Assembly: GCA_945871915.1 (NCBI GenBank)
Contig: CAMBXO010000010.1
Coordinates: forward strand, 37,995 to 101,994
DNA: 64,000 nucleotides
Direction of reading: 5' to 3'
Source of the DNA: Singulisphaera sp. GP187
GTDB taxonomy: Bacteria > Planctomycetota > Phycisphaerae > Phycisphaerales > SM1A02
Part shown: one piece after another, positions 25,692-33,683 of the stretch
Numbering within the stretch: the first letter of the stretch is position 1
Layout: each line of letters starts with the position of its first letter
Notes under the pieces: model-generated
The model's database searches: none
What the model saw: the letters and a program-made list of their open reading frames with translations, nothing else
Told to the model about the DNA's origin: nothing
Translations under genes and position numbers: made by a program

Positions 25692-26536
25692 ATCCGGCGC
25701 CCACGATCCACCGTTTTGGTCCAGTTGAACTTCATAATCACAGCAACGAATTGTCTGGACTTGCCACGATCCGCCTCTGTGATCCAGATCGTCGTCAGGC
25801 GCTGGGGTCAGCCATGTTTGACGGGCTTGAGCTGGCGATTGAAAAGTGTGAGGCGCTGACGGGGTCATCTCGCTTTCACCCACTCAGCGAACCGCCACCC
25901 GCGAATGCTGTTCGCGTTGTCATGATGGAGAGCAATGGCACAACATTCTGTTCTGGTTTCGACCTCCGCGCACTGGTCGATGATCCCGATCCATCGCAAC
26001 CCCTGCTTGCATCTTTTCTTCGAAGGCTGGCTGGATGTCTTCGTCGCCTTCGTGCGCTTCCGGCGGTCAGTGTTTCTGTTGTGCAGGGGCCGGCTCTGGC
26101 TGGCGGTTGTGCGCTCGCGACGGCGTGCGATCTCACCATTGCTTCTCCAGATGCCTGCTTTGGGTACCCAACACATCTTCTTGGTGTTTCGCCAGCCGTC
26201 AGTGGCCCTGTCTTTCACGCTCGTTCCAATTCCGCGCGGCCCGCGTTTCTTGAAGGCGAGAAAATAGACGCTGCCACCGCTCTCCAACGCGGCATCGTGT
26301 GGGCACTCGCACCACACACTGACCAACTTGCATCTCTTGCCCGGCAAACCGCTATGTCATTGTTGGCAAAGGGGCCTCGCGCACTGGCCGCGACAAAGCA
26401 GTGGCTTCTTGATCACGATGATTGTGTCAATCACAAATCGCTGCAGAACGCCTTGCAGGCAAGCCTTTCCCTTGTTGGTGGGGAAGAGTCCCGCCGCCTC
26501 GTCCGTCACGCGACCTCGGCCCGTCCTCGAGCGTGA
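25688..26536 (+). CDS. Crotonase-fold protein 1 lacking both catalytic glutamates
   Basis: A 282-residue enoyl-CoA hydratase/isomerase family protein. The fold is recognisable from the oxyanion-hole segment GTTFCSGFDLRAL and the helix PALAGGCALATACDLTIASPDACFGYP. The two positions that usually carry the catalytic Glu are Ala (A142, in GGCALATACD) and Thr (T162, in YPTHLLG). It may therefore be a non-hydratase, for example a hydrolase, decarboxylase or inactive subunit. ATG at 25688 overlaps the phosphatase stop. It is the first of three tandem crotonases, followed 20 bases later by the second. Confidence 0.85.
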   Translation: MNPAPTIHRFGPVELHNHSNELSGLATIRLCDPDRRQALGSAMFDGLELAIEKCEALTGSSRFHPLSEPPPANAVRVVMMESNGTTFCSGFDLRALVDDPDPSQPLLASFLRRLAGCLRRLRALPAVSVSVVQGPALAGGCALATACDLTIASPDACFGYPTHLLGVSPAVSGPVFHARSNSARPAFLEGEKIDAATALQRGIVWALAPHTDQLASLARQTAMSLLAKGPRALAATKQWLLDHDDCVNHKSLQNALQASLSLVGGEESRRLVRHATSARPRA

Positions 26537-26556
26537 TCCACCGCTACGCTTTCCGC

Positions 26557-27327
26557 ATGTCTGAACTCGTCTCCGAACAGGCACGCGACGGCATCGTCAC
26601 ACTCAGCCTCAATCGGCCAGATGTTCGAAATGCTTTGTCACTCGAACTCATTCACTCGCTTCATGCGTCCATCGAACGCGTTGCCTCTGATACGACAGTC
26701 CGCGTACTGATCTTGCGTGGAGAGGGGAAAGTGTTTTGTTCTGGAATGGATCTTCGTGGAGTGCTCAGCGATGCCAAGAAAATGGGCGAGATGCTGCACA
26801 CACTCTCTCGTGTGATGCTGGCGCTTCGCCGCCTTCCTTTCCCAGCGATTGCCTGTGTGCGAGGCGCCGCAATTGGTGGTGGGTGCGGCCTTCTCAACGC
26901 GTGTGATCTTGGTGTCACACATGCCGAGGCAAAACTTGGGTATCCAGAAGTTGATCTTGGAATCTGTCCTGCGGTCATTGCTCCCCTGCTTATTCGGCGC
27001 ATTGGTGCGGGCCGCGCGCGCGCCATATTGCTGACTGGTGGTGTTATTGGTGGAGCCGAAGCCTGTCAATGGGGACTTGCCACACATCTTGCTCCTGAGC
27101 CAGAATTGGAATCGTCGGCGCTTGCAATTGCCAATCGCTTATGTGCTGGTGGTCCCAAGGCGCTCGCCGCCACGAAGCGATGGCTTGCTGAGATGGAACC
27201 AGAGATCAATGATGAAACAATGGATCGCGCGGCGGAGCTCTCTGCAAAGATCATTCAAGAGCCAGAGGCGCAACAGCGTCTGATGGCTCGATTTGAAAAA
27301 CGAGACCGGGGTACCGTACCGCCATGA
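26557..27327 (+). CDS. Enoyl-CoA hydratase/isomerase 2, methylglutaconyl-CoA hydratase-like
   Basis: A 256-residue crotonase with a compact start (GIVTLSLNRPDVRNALS), the oxyanion-hole segment KVFCSGMDLRGV and the active helix RGAAIGGGCGLLNACDLGVTHAEAKLGYPEVDLGICPAVIAPLL. One catalytic Glu is kept (E131 in YPEVDLG) and the other is Gly (G111). The GI-x-PA-x-I-x-P pattern is close to the AUH/methylglutaconyl-CoA hydratase group of leucine breakdown. ATG at 26557 is 20 bases downstream of the first crotonase; its stop overlaps the third (ATGA). Specificity is inferred. Confidence 0.88.
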   Translation: MSELVSEQARDGIVTLSLNRPDVRNALSLELIHSLHASIERVASDTTVRVLILRGEGKVFCSGMDLRGVLSDAKKMGEMLHTLSRVMLALRRLPFPAIACVRGAAIGGGCGLLNACDLGVTHAEAKLGYPEVDLGICPAVIAPLLIRRIGAGRARAILLTGGVIGGAEACQWGLATHLAPEPELESSALAIANRLCAGGPKALAATKRWLAEMEPEINDETMDRAAELSAKIIQEPEAQQRLMARFEKRDRGTVPP

Positions 27328-28205
27328 GCGACTCGCACCTTCCAATCGAGTGTCGTTCGGATGGAATTGTTGTGCTTCACTTGATTGCGAATCCGGCCAA
27401 GCCGCGGGGTGGTGTTGTTGTGCTTGATGCGTGGCTCGTTCAGGCTATTGATCATGCGATGCAGTCGGTTGATTCCATGGATGCTGTTGGATTCCTTCTC
27501 GTATCTGATAGTGAACGGGTTTTTGTCGCCGGGGCCGACCTTGCAGAGATTGATTCACTTCAAGACAACGCGCTCTTGGCCTACCTGAAAGCCGGGTCGG
27601 TTGCGTTCCGCCGAATCTCTTCGCTTCGTGTCCCAAGCGCATGTGTCATCCACAAGGCGGCGCTGGGTGGCGGCTTGGAGTTGGCTATGCACTGTGACGC
27701 ATTGATTGGGGTCACACCTAGTCCTGGAGAGAAAAGCTGGAAGATTGGCCAGCCTGAGTGTGGACTTCATATTTGTCCGGGATGGGGTGGAACAGTTATG
27801 CCGCCCGCTCGCATGGATCCCGTGGCGGCCATCGCGGCAACAATGCATGGGGTCTTGTTTGACGCTTCAAGCCCGCCGGATGGTCTGTTTGATGCAACAG
27901 CTCGGTCAAAAGATGAGGCGATCGCTCTTGCCGCACACTGGATTCATGCGCACCCACGAACAATTTCTCGGTCCGCTCCGCGAAGTGTTTGCGACCCGGT
28001 CTATCGCGATGTTGTGGCCGCCTCCATTCCGTTTGTACGGCCGCACACATCGACCGCGGCGTCGATTGCTGTCCTTGATGCCATTGGTGCCGGGTTGAAA
28101 AATGGTTTTGATGCCGCAGTGGCTTCGGAACAAAAACACCTTGTGGCGCTTCGACACACCCCTGAGGCGCGCGCCAAACTGGAGGCGTTTCTGAAACGGA
28201 CATAA
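27324..28205 (+). CDS. Enoyl-CoA hydratase family protein 3
   Basis: A 293-residue crotonase that keeps both catalytic Glu positions: E119 in LGGGLELAMHCD and E145 in GQPECGLHICPGWGGT. The oxyanion hole is in RVFVAGADLAEID. The layout (GADLAEI, then PGWGGT) resembles the hydratase half of bifunctional fatty-acid oxidation proteins, but the dehydrogenase part is absent. The C-terminal 90 residues are helical and atypical. It overlaps the second crotonase by four bases and ends the long plus-strand run that begins at 19.4 kb. Confidence 0.87.
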   Translation: MSDSHLPIECRSDGIVVLHLIANPAKPRGGVVVLDAWLVQAIDHAMQSVDSMDAVGFLLVSDSERVFVAGADLAEIDSLQDNALLAYLKAGSVAFRRISSLRVPSACVIHKAALGGGLELAMHCDALIGVTPSPGEKSWKIGQPECGLHICPGWGGTVMPPARMDPVAAIAATMHGVLFDASSPPDGLFDATARSKDEAIALAAHWIHAHPRTISRSAPRSVCDPVYRDVVAASIPFVRPHTSTAASIAVLDAIGAGLKNGFDAAVASEQKHLVALRHTPEARAKLEAFLKRT

Positions 28206-28317
28206 GTCACCTGGGGCCGCAGCTGCCGTGCCTCGGAATCTATGCATGCCACCTGTGCCCCATATTCACCAGACCGCCAGTTTTGGCTTGTAAAACCAAA
28301 TAACCAAGAATTGTTTT

Positions 28318-28338
28318 GTGAATATGCGGTGTGAATAT
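28318..28338. promoter_or_regulatory. Tandem GTGAATAT repeats upstream of acyl-CoA dehydrogenase
   Basis: GTGAATAT occurs at 28318-28325 and 28331-28338, a 13-bp period, and the second copy runs into the palindrome GAATATTC (28333-28340). An inverted copy ATATTCAC lies at 28262-28269. All are in the 222-base non-coding gap before the acyl-CoA dehydrogenase start, about 90 bases upstream of it. The arrangement fits an operator for a helically phased regulator, possibly a fatty-acid or branched-chain-acyl repressor. Confidence 0.4.
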
Positions 28339-28427
28339 TCGCTTGGCAATGTGTTCCGGGTATTGCGTCTTGGCTGCGGCTGCCGTTGAATAATGGTGTT
28401 GCCGCGCGGCCAGACCAAGGAGCACTG

Positions 28428-30368
28428 ATGACCACTACCAATATTGCAACGGACCTCAAGAACCTCTCTGCGAAAGATCGAAAGCAGATTGAGCAGGCGC
28501 AGGAGATGCTTGGTCCTGATCCGCGAACCATGGGGCTTGTCAAAAATTACTTTTGGGGAAGTTTCCGCGAGGAACTCTTGTTCCCCTATCCGTCTGGCGC
28601 GGGTGCAGAAGAAACCGCCCGATGCGATCAGTTGCTTGCGAGCCTTGATCAATATCTTTGCACCGAGCACCCGGCTATTGAGATTGATCAAAAGCAAGAG
28701 ATTCCGCAGTGGGTGATCCAGCGGCTTTTTGATCTTGGTGTGCTTGGCATGACCATTCCGAATGAGTTTGGTGGTGGCGGATTTGGAATCACCAGTTACA
28801 ACCGTGTTCTGGATCGAGTTGGTCGGTCGTGCGGAAGCACAGCTGTCTTGGTCAGCGCCCACCAATCCATTGGTTGTAAGGCCCTCATGCTCTTTGGAAC
28901 AGACGAGCAGAAGAAGCGATTCCTTCCGCGTATGGCCAAAGAAACGCTGAGTGCATTCTGTCTCAGCGAGCCAAATGTTGGTTGCGATGCGGGTGGACAG
29001 GAGACCCGTTGTGAACTCAGCCCGTGCGGTGGTTTTTATGTTCTTAATGGCGAAAAGAAATGGGCCACCAGCGCTGCCCTCGCCGGTTTGTTCACGGTGA
29101 TGAGTAAGCAGCATGTTGTCGATCCCAAGACCGGGACGTCCAAGGAGGTTGTGACCGCTCTTATTTGCACGCCAGATATGCCTGGCGTGGACATCTTCAG
29201 CCGCAATCGAAGCAAGTGTGGAATCCGCGGCACTTGGCAGGCTCGAATTCGCCTTACCAATGTCAAAGTTCCCAAAGCAAATCTCTTGCACAAGGAGGGC
29301 CGCGGTCTTGTGGTCGCGCTCACCTGCCTGAATTATGGTCGATGCACACTCAGCGCTGGAATGCTTGGTGGCGCAACCTATGCCTATGAACAAGCCTGCA
29401 AATGGGCGAAGTATCGTCACCAGTTTGATCGGCCGATTGCTGAATTTGATTTGATGCAAGAAAAAATTGCTCGCATGAGTGCGTACGTCTACGCAATGGA
29501 TGCAATTCTCTACGCCACAACCGGGTTTCTTGATCGCGGCGACGAGGACATCATGCTGGAGACGGCTATGTGCAAAGTCTTCTGTAGCGAGATGGGTTAT
29601 CGCGTGGTCGACGATGCGTTGCAGATCATGGGTGGTGAGGGGCTGATGACTGAAAATAATGTGGAGCGCATTTGGCGCGACAGCCGCCTGAACACCATTG
29701 TGGAGGGTGCGAACGAGGTCATGCACAGTTTCATCTTTGCCTATGGCAGCAAGCAACTTGGAGAGTGGATGCTCTCGATTCGGAAGAATCCGCTTCGATC
29801 CATGGGTTCGGCTTTCAAAGTTGGGCGTGAACTCTTTCTTGGCATGCGTGGCACAACACCGTCCATTCATCGAGTTCACGAACGGATTGAGTCCTTGGCC
29901 GAGGAGGTCATGTTCCAAATCCGAGAGCATAGTCACCAAGTCAAGATGGCCTTCAAGGAGCACGAGGAAAGCCTGGTCACAAATCAAATGGTGCAGGCTC
30001 GGCTCTCGCAGTGCAGCCTTTGGATTCATGCGATGCTTTGCTCGCTTTCCAAGCTTGATCGCAATCTTCGAAACGGCCTTGATGGCGACGCACTGGCCTA
30101 TGAAACGGCTGTTGTGCGCCACTTTATGGTCATGGCGGGGCTTGGAATCGATTCAGAGATTCGATCGCTGCGTGTCAACGGTGACTTCACAATGCGAAAG
30201 GCGGCGGCTGAAGCGATGAAGCGGATCGACACGCTTCCAAACGCGCATTACGCCATTCCGGAGCGGACACCGGATTCCGCGCGAGGAACTGGATTGAAAT
30301 TTGATCAGACGCACATTCCGCAATTCGGCGCTGGAAGTACTTTTGCTGGTGACAAGGTTGGCCTGTAG
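28428..30368 (+). CDS. Acyl-CoA dehydrogenase, very-long-chain type
   Basis: A 646-residue flavoprotein that oxidises acyl-CoA to enoyl-CoA, first step of beta-oxidation or branched-chain acyl degradation. The ACAD core is clear: GMTIPNEFGGGGFG, AFCLSEPNVGCDAG, YVLNGEKKWATSAALAGLF, TCLNYGRCTLSAGMLGGATYAYEQACKWAKYRHQFDRPIAEFDLMQEKIARM and VEGANEVMHSFI with the Glu of the catalytic-base region. A 200-residue C-terminal extension is like that of VLCAD/ACAD9. A strong AAGGAG (28417-28422) five bases before ATG fixes the start. A 222-base leader with repeats precedes it. Confidence 0.92.
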   Translation: MTTTNIATDLKNLSAKDRKQIEQAQEMLGPDPRTMGLVKNYFWGSFREELLFPYPSGAGAEETARCDQLLASLDQYLCTEHPAIEIDQKQEIPQWVIQRLFDLGVLGMTIPNEFGGGGFGITSYNRVLDRVGRSCGSTAVLVSAHQSIGCKALMLFGTDEQKKRFLPRMAKETLSAFCLSEPNVGCDAGGQETRCELSPCGGFYVLNGEKKWATSAALAGLFTVMSKQHVVDPKTGTSKEVVTALICTPDMPGVDIFSRNRSKCGIRGTWQARIRLTNVKVPKANLLHKEGRGLVVALTCLNYGRCTLSAGMLGGATYAYEQACKWAKYRHQFDRPIAEFDLMQEKIARMSAYVYAMDAILYATTGFLDRGDEDIMLETAMCKVFCSEMGYRVVDDALQIMGGEGLMTENNVERIWRDSRLNTIVEGANEVMHSFIFAYGSKQLGEWMLSIRKNPLRSMGSAFKVGRELFLGMRGTTPSIHRVHERIESLAEEVMFQIREHSHQVKMAFKEHEESLVTNQMVQARLSQCSLWIHAMLCSLSKLDRNLRNGLDGDALAYETAVVRHFMVMAGLGIDSEIRSLRVNGDFTMRKAAAEAMKRIDTLPNAHYAIPERTPDSARGTGLKFDQTHIPQFGAGSTFAGDKVGL

Positions 30369-30411
30369 CACCATTTCCCTCTCTCTACTGTCTTTCAACA
30401 AGGATTTATTC

Positions 30412-31479
30412 ATGAAGCTTTTCGAACTCCTCTCGAGCCATGGTCACGAGCGCCTCGCATTTCACCATGACGCGGCCACGGGCCTGCGTGCCATCATTGC
30501 CATTCATAGCACCGCACTGGGCAATGCCTTGGGTGGTACGCGCCGCTGGGCCTACTCCGATGAAGCTGAGGCCATTCGAGATGTGCTTCGACTCAGTGAG
30601 GGCATGACTTACAAAGCGGCGGCGGCTGATCTTCCAATGGGTGGTGCCAAGAGCGTCATTCTTGCAACAGCAGGAAATCCGGCAACCGAAGCCGAGGCCC
30701 GCGCGATGGGTCGCTTTGTGGAAACCTTTCGTGGCACGTACATCGCGGCAGAGGATGTTGGTGTCACGCCGCAATTTGTGGATTGGATGGCAGCCGAAAC
30801 AGAGCACGTCATGGGCGGTGATTCGGTCAGCCACGGTGGCGACCCTTCGCCATTTACCGCACAGGGTTGCTTTAACGCCATGGGGGCATGTCTTCAAAAC
30901 CTTGGAAAGCCAGTTAATTTTTCTCGGCTCACCGTGGTTGTGCAAGGTGTTGGGGCAACCGGCTCTCGCGTAGCCAAACTCTGCCAGCAAGCCGGGGCAA
31001 CGGTTCTTGTCACCGACACCAATGTTGCAAACCTGCAGCGGGTTGTGAAGGAACTTGGTGTTGGTGTTGTCGACGGAGATGTTTTCTCAACTCCGTGCGA
31101 CATCTTGGCTCCGTGCGCGCTTGGTGGAGTTCTCAATCAGCAGACCATTCCAAAGCTGCGATGTGGAATTGTCTGTGGTACCGCCAACAATCAACTGCTT
31201 GATCCGATTGAGGATGGGGCCAACATCAAGAAGGCTGGTGTCCTGTATGCACCAGACTTTATTGTGAACGCGGGTGGTCTCATTCGCCTCGCTGGTCTTT
31301 ACATTGGCCTTTCAGAACAGCAGATCAACGAAAAGATTCGACACATTGAAAGCACGACAGCCGTGGTGTTGCGGGATGCCCAGAACATGCCCAGCGCATA
31401 CGAGGCTGGTGTGGCCTATGCCAAAAGCAGAATTGATCGCGGGCGTTCGAACAAAAAGGCGACGATGACCCCAGCGTGA
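30412..31479 (+). CDS. Leucine/valine (branched-chain amino acid) dehydrogenase
   Basis: A 355-residue Glu/Leu/Phe/Val dehydrogenase family enzyme that converts branched-chain amino acids to 2-oxoacids with NAD. Key features: the substrate-side Lys pair in YKAAAADLPMGGAKSVI (K68, K80), AEDVGVTP, and the NAD-binding VQGVGATGSRVAKL. Length is that of leucine dehydrogenase, much shorter than glutamate dehydrogenase. ATG at 30412 is chosen over an upstream extension that overlaps the ACAD gene. Its product is the substrate of a branched-chain 2-oxoacid dehydrogenase, whose E1/E2 genes follow immediately, supporting the assignment. Confidence 0.9.
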   Translation: MKLFELLSSHGHERLAFHHDAATGLRAIIAIHSTALGNALGGTRRWAYSDEAEAIRDVLRLSEGMTYKAAAADLPMGGAKSVILATAGNPATEAEARAMGRFVETFRGTYIAAEDVGVTPQFVDWMAAETEHVMGGDSVSHGGDPSPFTAQGCFNAMGACLQNLGKPVNFSRLTVVVQGVGATGSRVAKLCQQAGATVLVTDTNVANLQRVVKELGVGVVDGDVFSTPCDILAPCALGGVLNQQTIPKLRCGIVCGTANNQLLDPIEDGANIKKAGVLYAPDFIVNAGGLIRLAGLYIGLSEQQINEKIRHIESTTAVVLRDAQNMPSAYEAGVAYAKSRIDRGRSNKKATMTPA

Positions 31480-31553
31480 TGGGGAACCCGCGTGAACCGT
31501 AGACTTGGTTTCCTCTGCCAAAGCATTTCGCGAAGACTTTCGGATCCATCCAT

Positions 31554-32687
31554 ATGCCCATCAAAACGGTTCTTACCACCACCATCAACCGCGTGTCCAT
31601 CCTGGATGAACACGGACACTTTGATGCTGAGTTAGGCAATGGACTCATTCCAGATGCTGACTTGGTTCGGCTCTATGAGCACATGTGCTCGTGTCGGCAA
31701 CTCGACGAGGTGGCGTTTAAGTTGCAACGATCTGGCCGAATGGGGACCTACCCACAAAACATGGGGCAGGAAGCGGCAAGCCTTGGTGCCGCGTATGTGC
31801 TCAATCGCGATGACTGGCTGGTGACTTGCTACCGAGAAAATTGCGGCTTGTTCTGGCGCGGTGTCCCGGTTGAAAGCATTTTGCTGCACTGGATGGGTGA
31901 TGAACGCGGCAACGCCATGTCACGCGAACACTTTGCTACGCCAATTGCTGTTCCAATCGGTACACAAATGTTGCATGCAACTGGGCTCGCATGGGCAAGC
32001 AAGTATCGCGGAGAAAAGCGTATTGCATGCACGTTCTTTGGCGATGGTGCCACCAGCGAAGGTGATTTTCACGAGGCCATGAATTTCGCCGCAAACCTAG
32101 ACATTCCGGTTGTGTTTTGCTGCCAAAACAATGGCTGGGCAATCAGTGTTCCCGGCAAGATTCAGTGCAGTGCCCCCACGGTTGCGCAACGTGCAACGGC
32201 CTATGGCATGGACACTATCCAGTGCGACGGAAACGATCTCTTTGCTGTGGTGTATTGCTTTCGACGAGCTGTTGAAATTGCCCGATCTACTGGTCGCCCC
32301 TCTTTTATTGAGGCGGTTACCTATCGCCTTGGCGACCACACCACTGCGGACGATGCGCGCCGTTACCGTGATCAAGCCGAGGTCGACGCGTGGCGTGGCC
32401 GTGATCCCATTATTCGGATTCGTAAACATCTTGTTGAAAAATCGCTCTGGAGTGATGCAAAGGAACAAGAACTTCTCGCCCGCGTTGAGCGAGAGGTTGC
32501 CGCCGCCGTCGAACGTGCCGAGACCATTCCTGCGCCGCCTCGCACCGATTTCTTTGACAGCATGTATGCGGAAATCCCGCCTGACCTCCTGCTGCAGCGC
32601 ACCACCATGCAAACGCATGGCATTGGACAGGATCCAAGCCAAATTGATGGTGCGGTGATCGAGCTTCCTGCCAAGAGCAATCACTAA
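31554..32687 (+). CDS. 2-oxoacid dehydrogenase E1 component, alpha subunit
   Basis: A 377-residue thiamine-diphosphate-dependent E1 alpha. The TPP/Mg motif is GDGATSEGDFHEAMNFAANLDIPVVFCCQNNGWA (GDG..NN, residues about 164-197). The N-terminal segment GRMGTYPQNMGQEAASLGAAYVL is typical of the pyruvate/branched-chain E1 alpha of Gram-positive and Deinococcus type. Substrate (pyruvate or branched-chain 2-oxoacid) cannot be decided from sequence; the preceding leucine-dehydrogenase-like gene favours the latter. It is 12 bases ahead of the beta-subunit gene. Cytoplasmic complex. Confidence 0.92.
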   Translation: MPIKTVLTTTINRVSILDEHGHFDAELGNGLIPDADLVRLYEHMCSCRQLDEVAFKLQRSGRMGTYPQNMGQEAASLGAAYVLNRDDWLVTCYRENCGLFWRGVPVESILLHWMGDERGNAMSREHFATPIAVPIGTQMLHATGLAWASKYRGEKRIACTFFGDGATSEGDFHEAMNFAANLDIPVVFCCQNNGWAISVPGKIQCSAPTVAQRATAYGMDTIQCDGNDLFAVVYCFRRAVEIARSTGRPSFIEAVTYRLGDHTTADDARRYRDQAEVDAWRGRDPIIRIRKHLVEKSLWSDAKEQELLARVEREVAAAVERAETIPAPPRTDFFDSMYAEIPPDLLLQRTTMQTHGIGQDPSQIDGAVIELPAKSNH

Positions 32688-32699
32688 AGGAAACACCGC

Positions 32700-33668
32700 A
32701 TGGCCAACCTCACACTTGTGCAAGCCATCAACCTTGCTCTCATTCAGGAAATGGAACGCGACGATCGCGTCATCATTCTTGGTGAAGATGTTGGTGTCAA
32801 TGGTGGTGTCTTTCGTGTGACCGAGGGGCTGCACAAACGGTTTGGTGCAAAGCGTGTTGTGGATACTCCGCTGGCCGAGAGCGGCATCATCGGTACATCG
32901 ATTGGTCTTGCCATGGCGGGCTTGCGTCCGGTTCCGGAGATTCAGTTTGATGGTTTTCTTGGACCGGCCTACGACCAAATTTGTAGCCACGCGGCGCGCA
33001 TGCGTACTCGCACGCGGGGCGCGCTAACGGTTCCGCTTACAGTTCGGGTTCCTGTGGGTGGTGGTATTCATGCTCCAGAGTTACACAGCGATAGCCCGGA
33101 ATCTATTTACATCCACACACCTGGCCTCAAGGTGGTCATGCCCAGCAGTCCGTACGACGCAAAGGGTCTGTTGATTTCTGCGATTCGCGATCCTGATCCG
33201 GTTATGTTCTTTGAACCCAAGCGCATCTATCGCGCCTTCCGTGAGGAAGTTCCTGAAGATGAATACACGCTGCCGCTTGGCAAGGCCCGCGTGGTGTGTG
33301 ATGGTGAAGACATGACCATGGTGAGTTGGGGCGCGTCGGTTGTGCAGTGCATGCAAGCCATTGAACGAAGTGGCCGAAGAATCGAATTGATCGACCTTCG
33401 CACCCTGTATCCGTTTGATATGGATTGTGTGGAAACCAGCGTGAAAAAGACTGGGCGCTGTGTGATTGTGCATGAGGCTCCCAAGACATGTGGATTTGGT
33501 GCTGAAATTGCCGCGCGCATCATGGAGCGGTGCTTTCTGCACCTTGAGGCGCCGGTGCAGCGGGTGACTGGCTTTGACACCATCATGCCCTATTACAAAC
33601 TCGAACTGGACTATCTGCCCGATGCGGATCGAATTGCGCGGGCCATTGAAGAAACCGCGGCCTACTGA
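32700..33668 (+). CDS. 2-oxoacid dehydrogenase E1 component, beta subunit
   Basis: A 322-residue transketolase-like E1 beta. It begins NLTLVQAINLALIQEMERDDRVIILGEDVGVNGGVFRVTEGL, with the catalytic Glu region LGEDVG, then DTPLAESGIIGTSIGLAMAGLRPVPEIQF and the C-terminal half with IDLRTLYPFDMDCV and HEAPKTCGFGAEIAA. It pairs with the alpha subunit to decarboxylate the 2-oxoacid and acylate the lipoyl domain of E2. GGAAACACC before the ATG gives a modest ribosome site. The gene lies 15 bases ahead of E2. Confidence 0.94.
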   Translation: MANLTLVQAINLALIQEMERDDRVIILGEDVGVNGGVFRVTEGLHKRFGAKRVVDTPLAESGIIGTSIGLAMAGLRPVPEIQFDGFLGPAYDQICSHAARMRTRTRGALTVPLTVRVPVGGGIHAPELHSDSPESIYIHTPGLKVVMPSSPYDAKGLLISAIRDPDPVMFFEPKRIYRAFREEVPEDEYTLPLGKARVVCDGEDMTMVSWGASVVQCMQAIERSGRRIELIDLRTLYPFDMDCVETSVKKTGRCVIVHEAPKTCGFGAEIAARIMERCFLHLEAPVQRVTGFDTIMPYYKLELDYLPDADRIARAIEETAAY

Positions 33669-33683
33669 CGCGCAGGAGACACC

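Noticed and set aside
28266..30122. Long minus-strand open frame of over 600 codons opposite the acyl-CoA dehydrogenase
   Set aside because: Its translation has no domain signature, is rich in His/Asn/Arg as expected of antisense frames, and the plus-strand ACAD is unambiguous.
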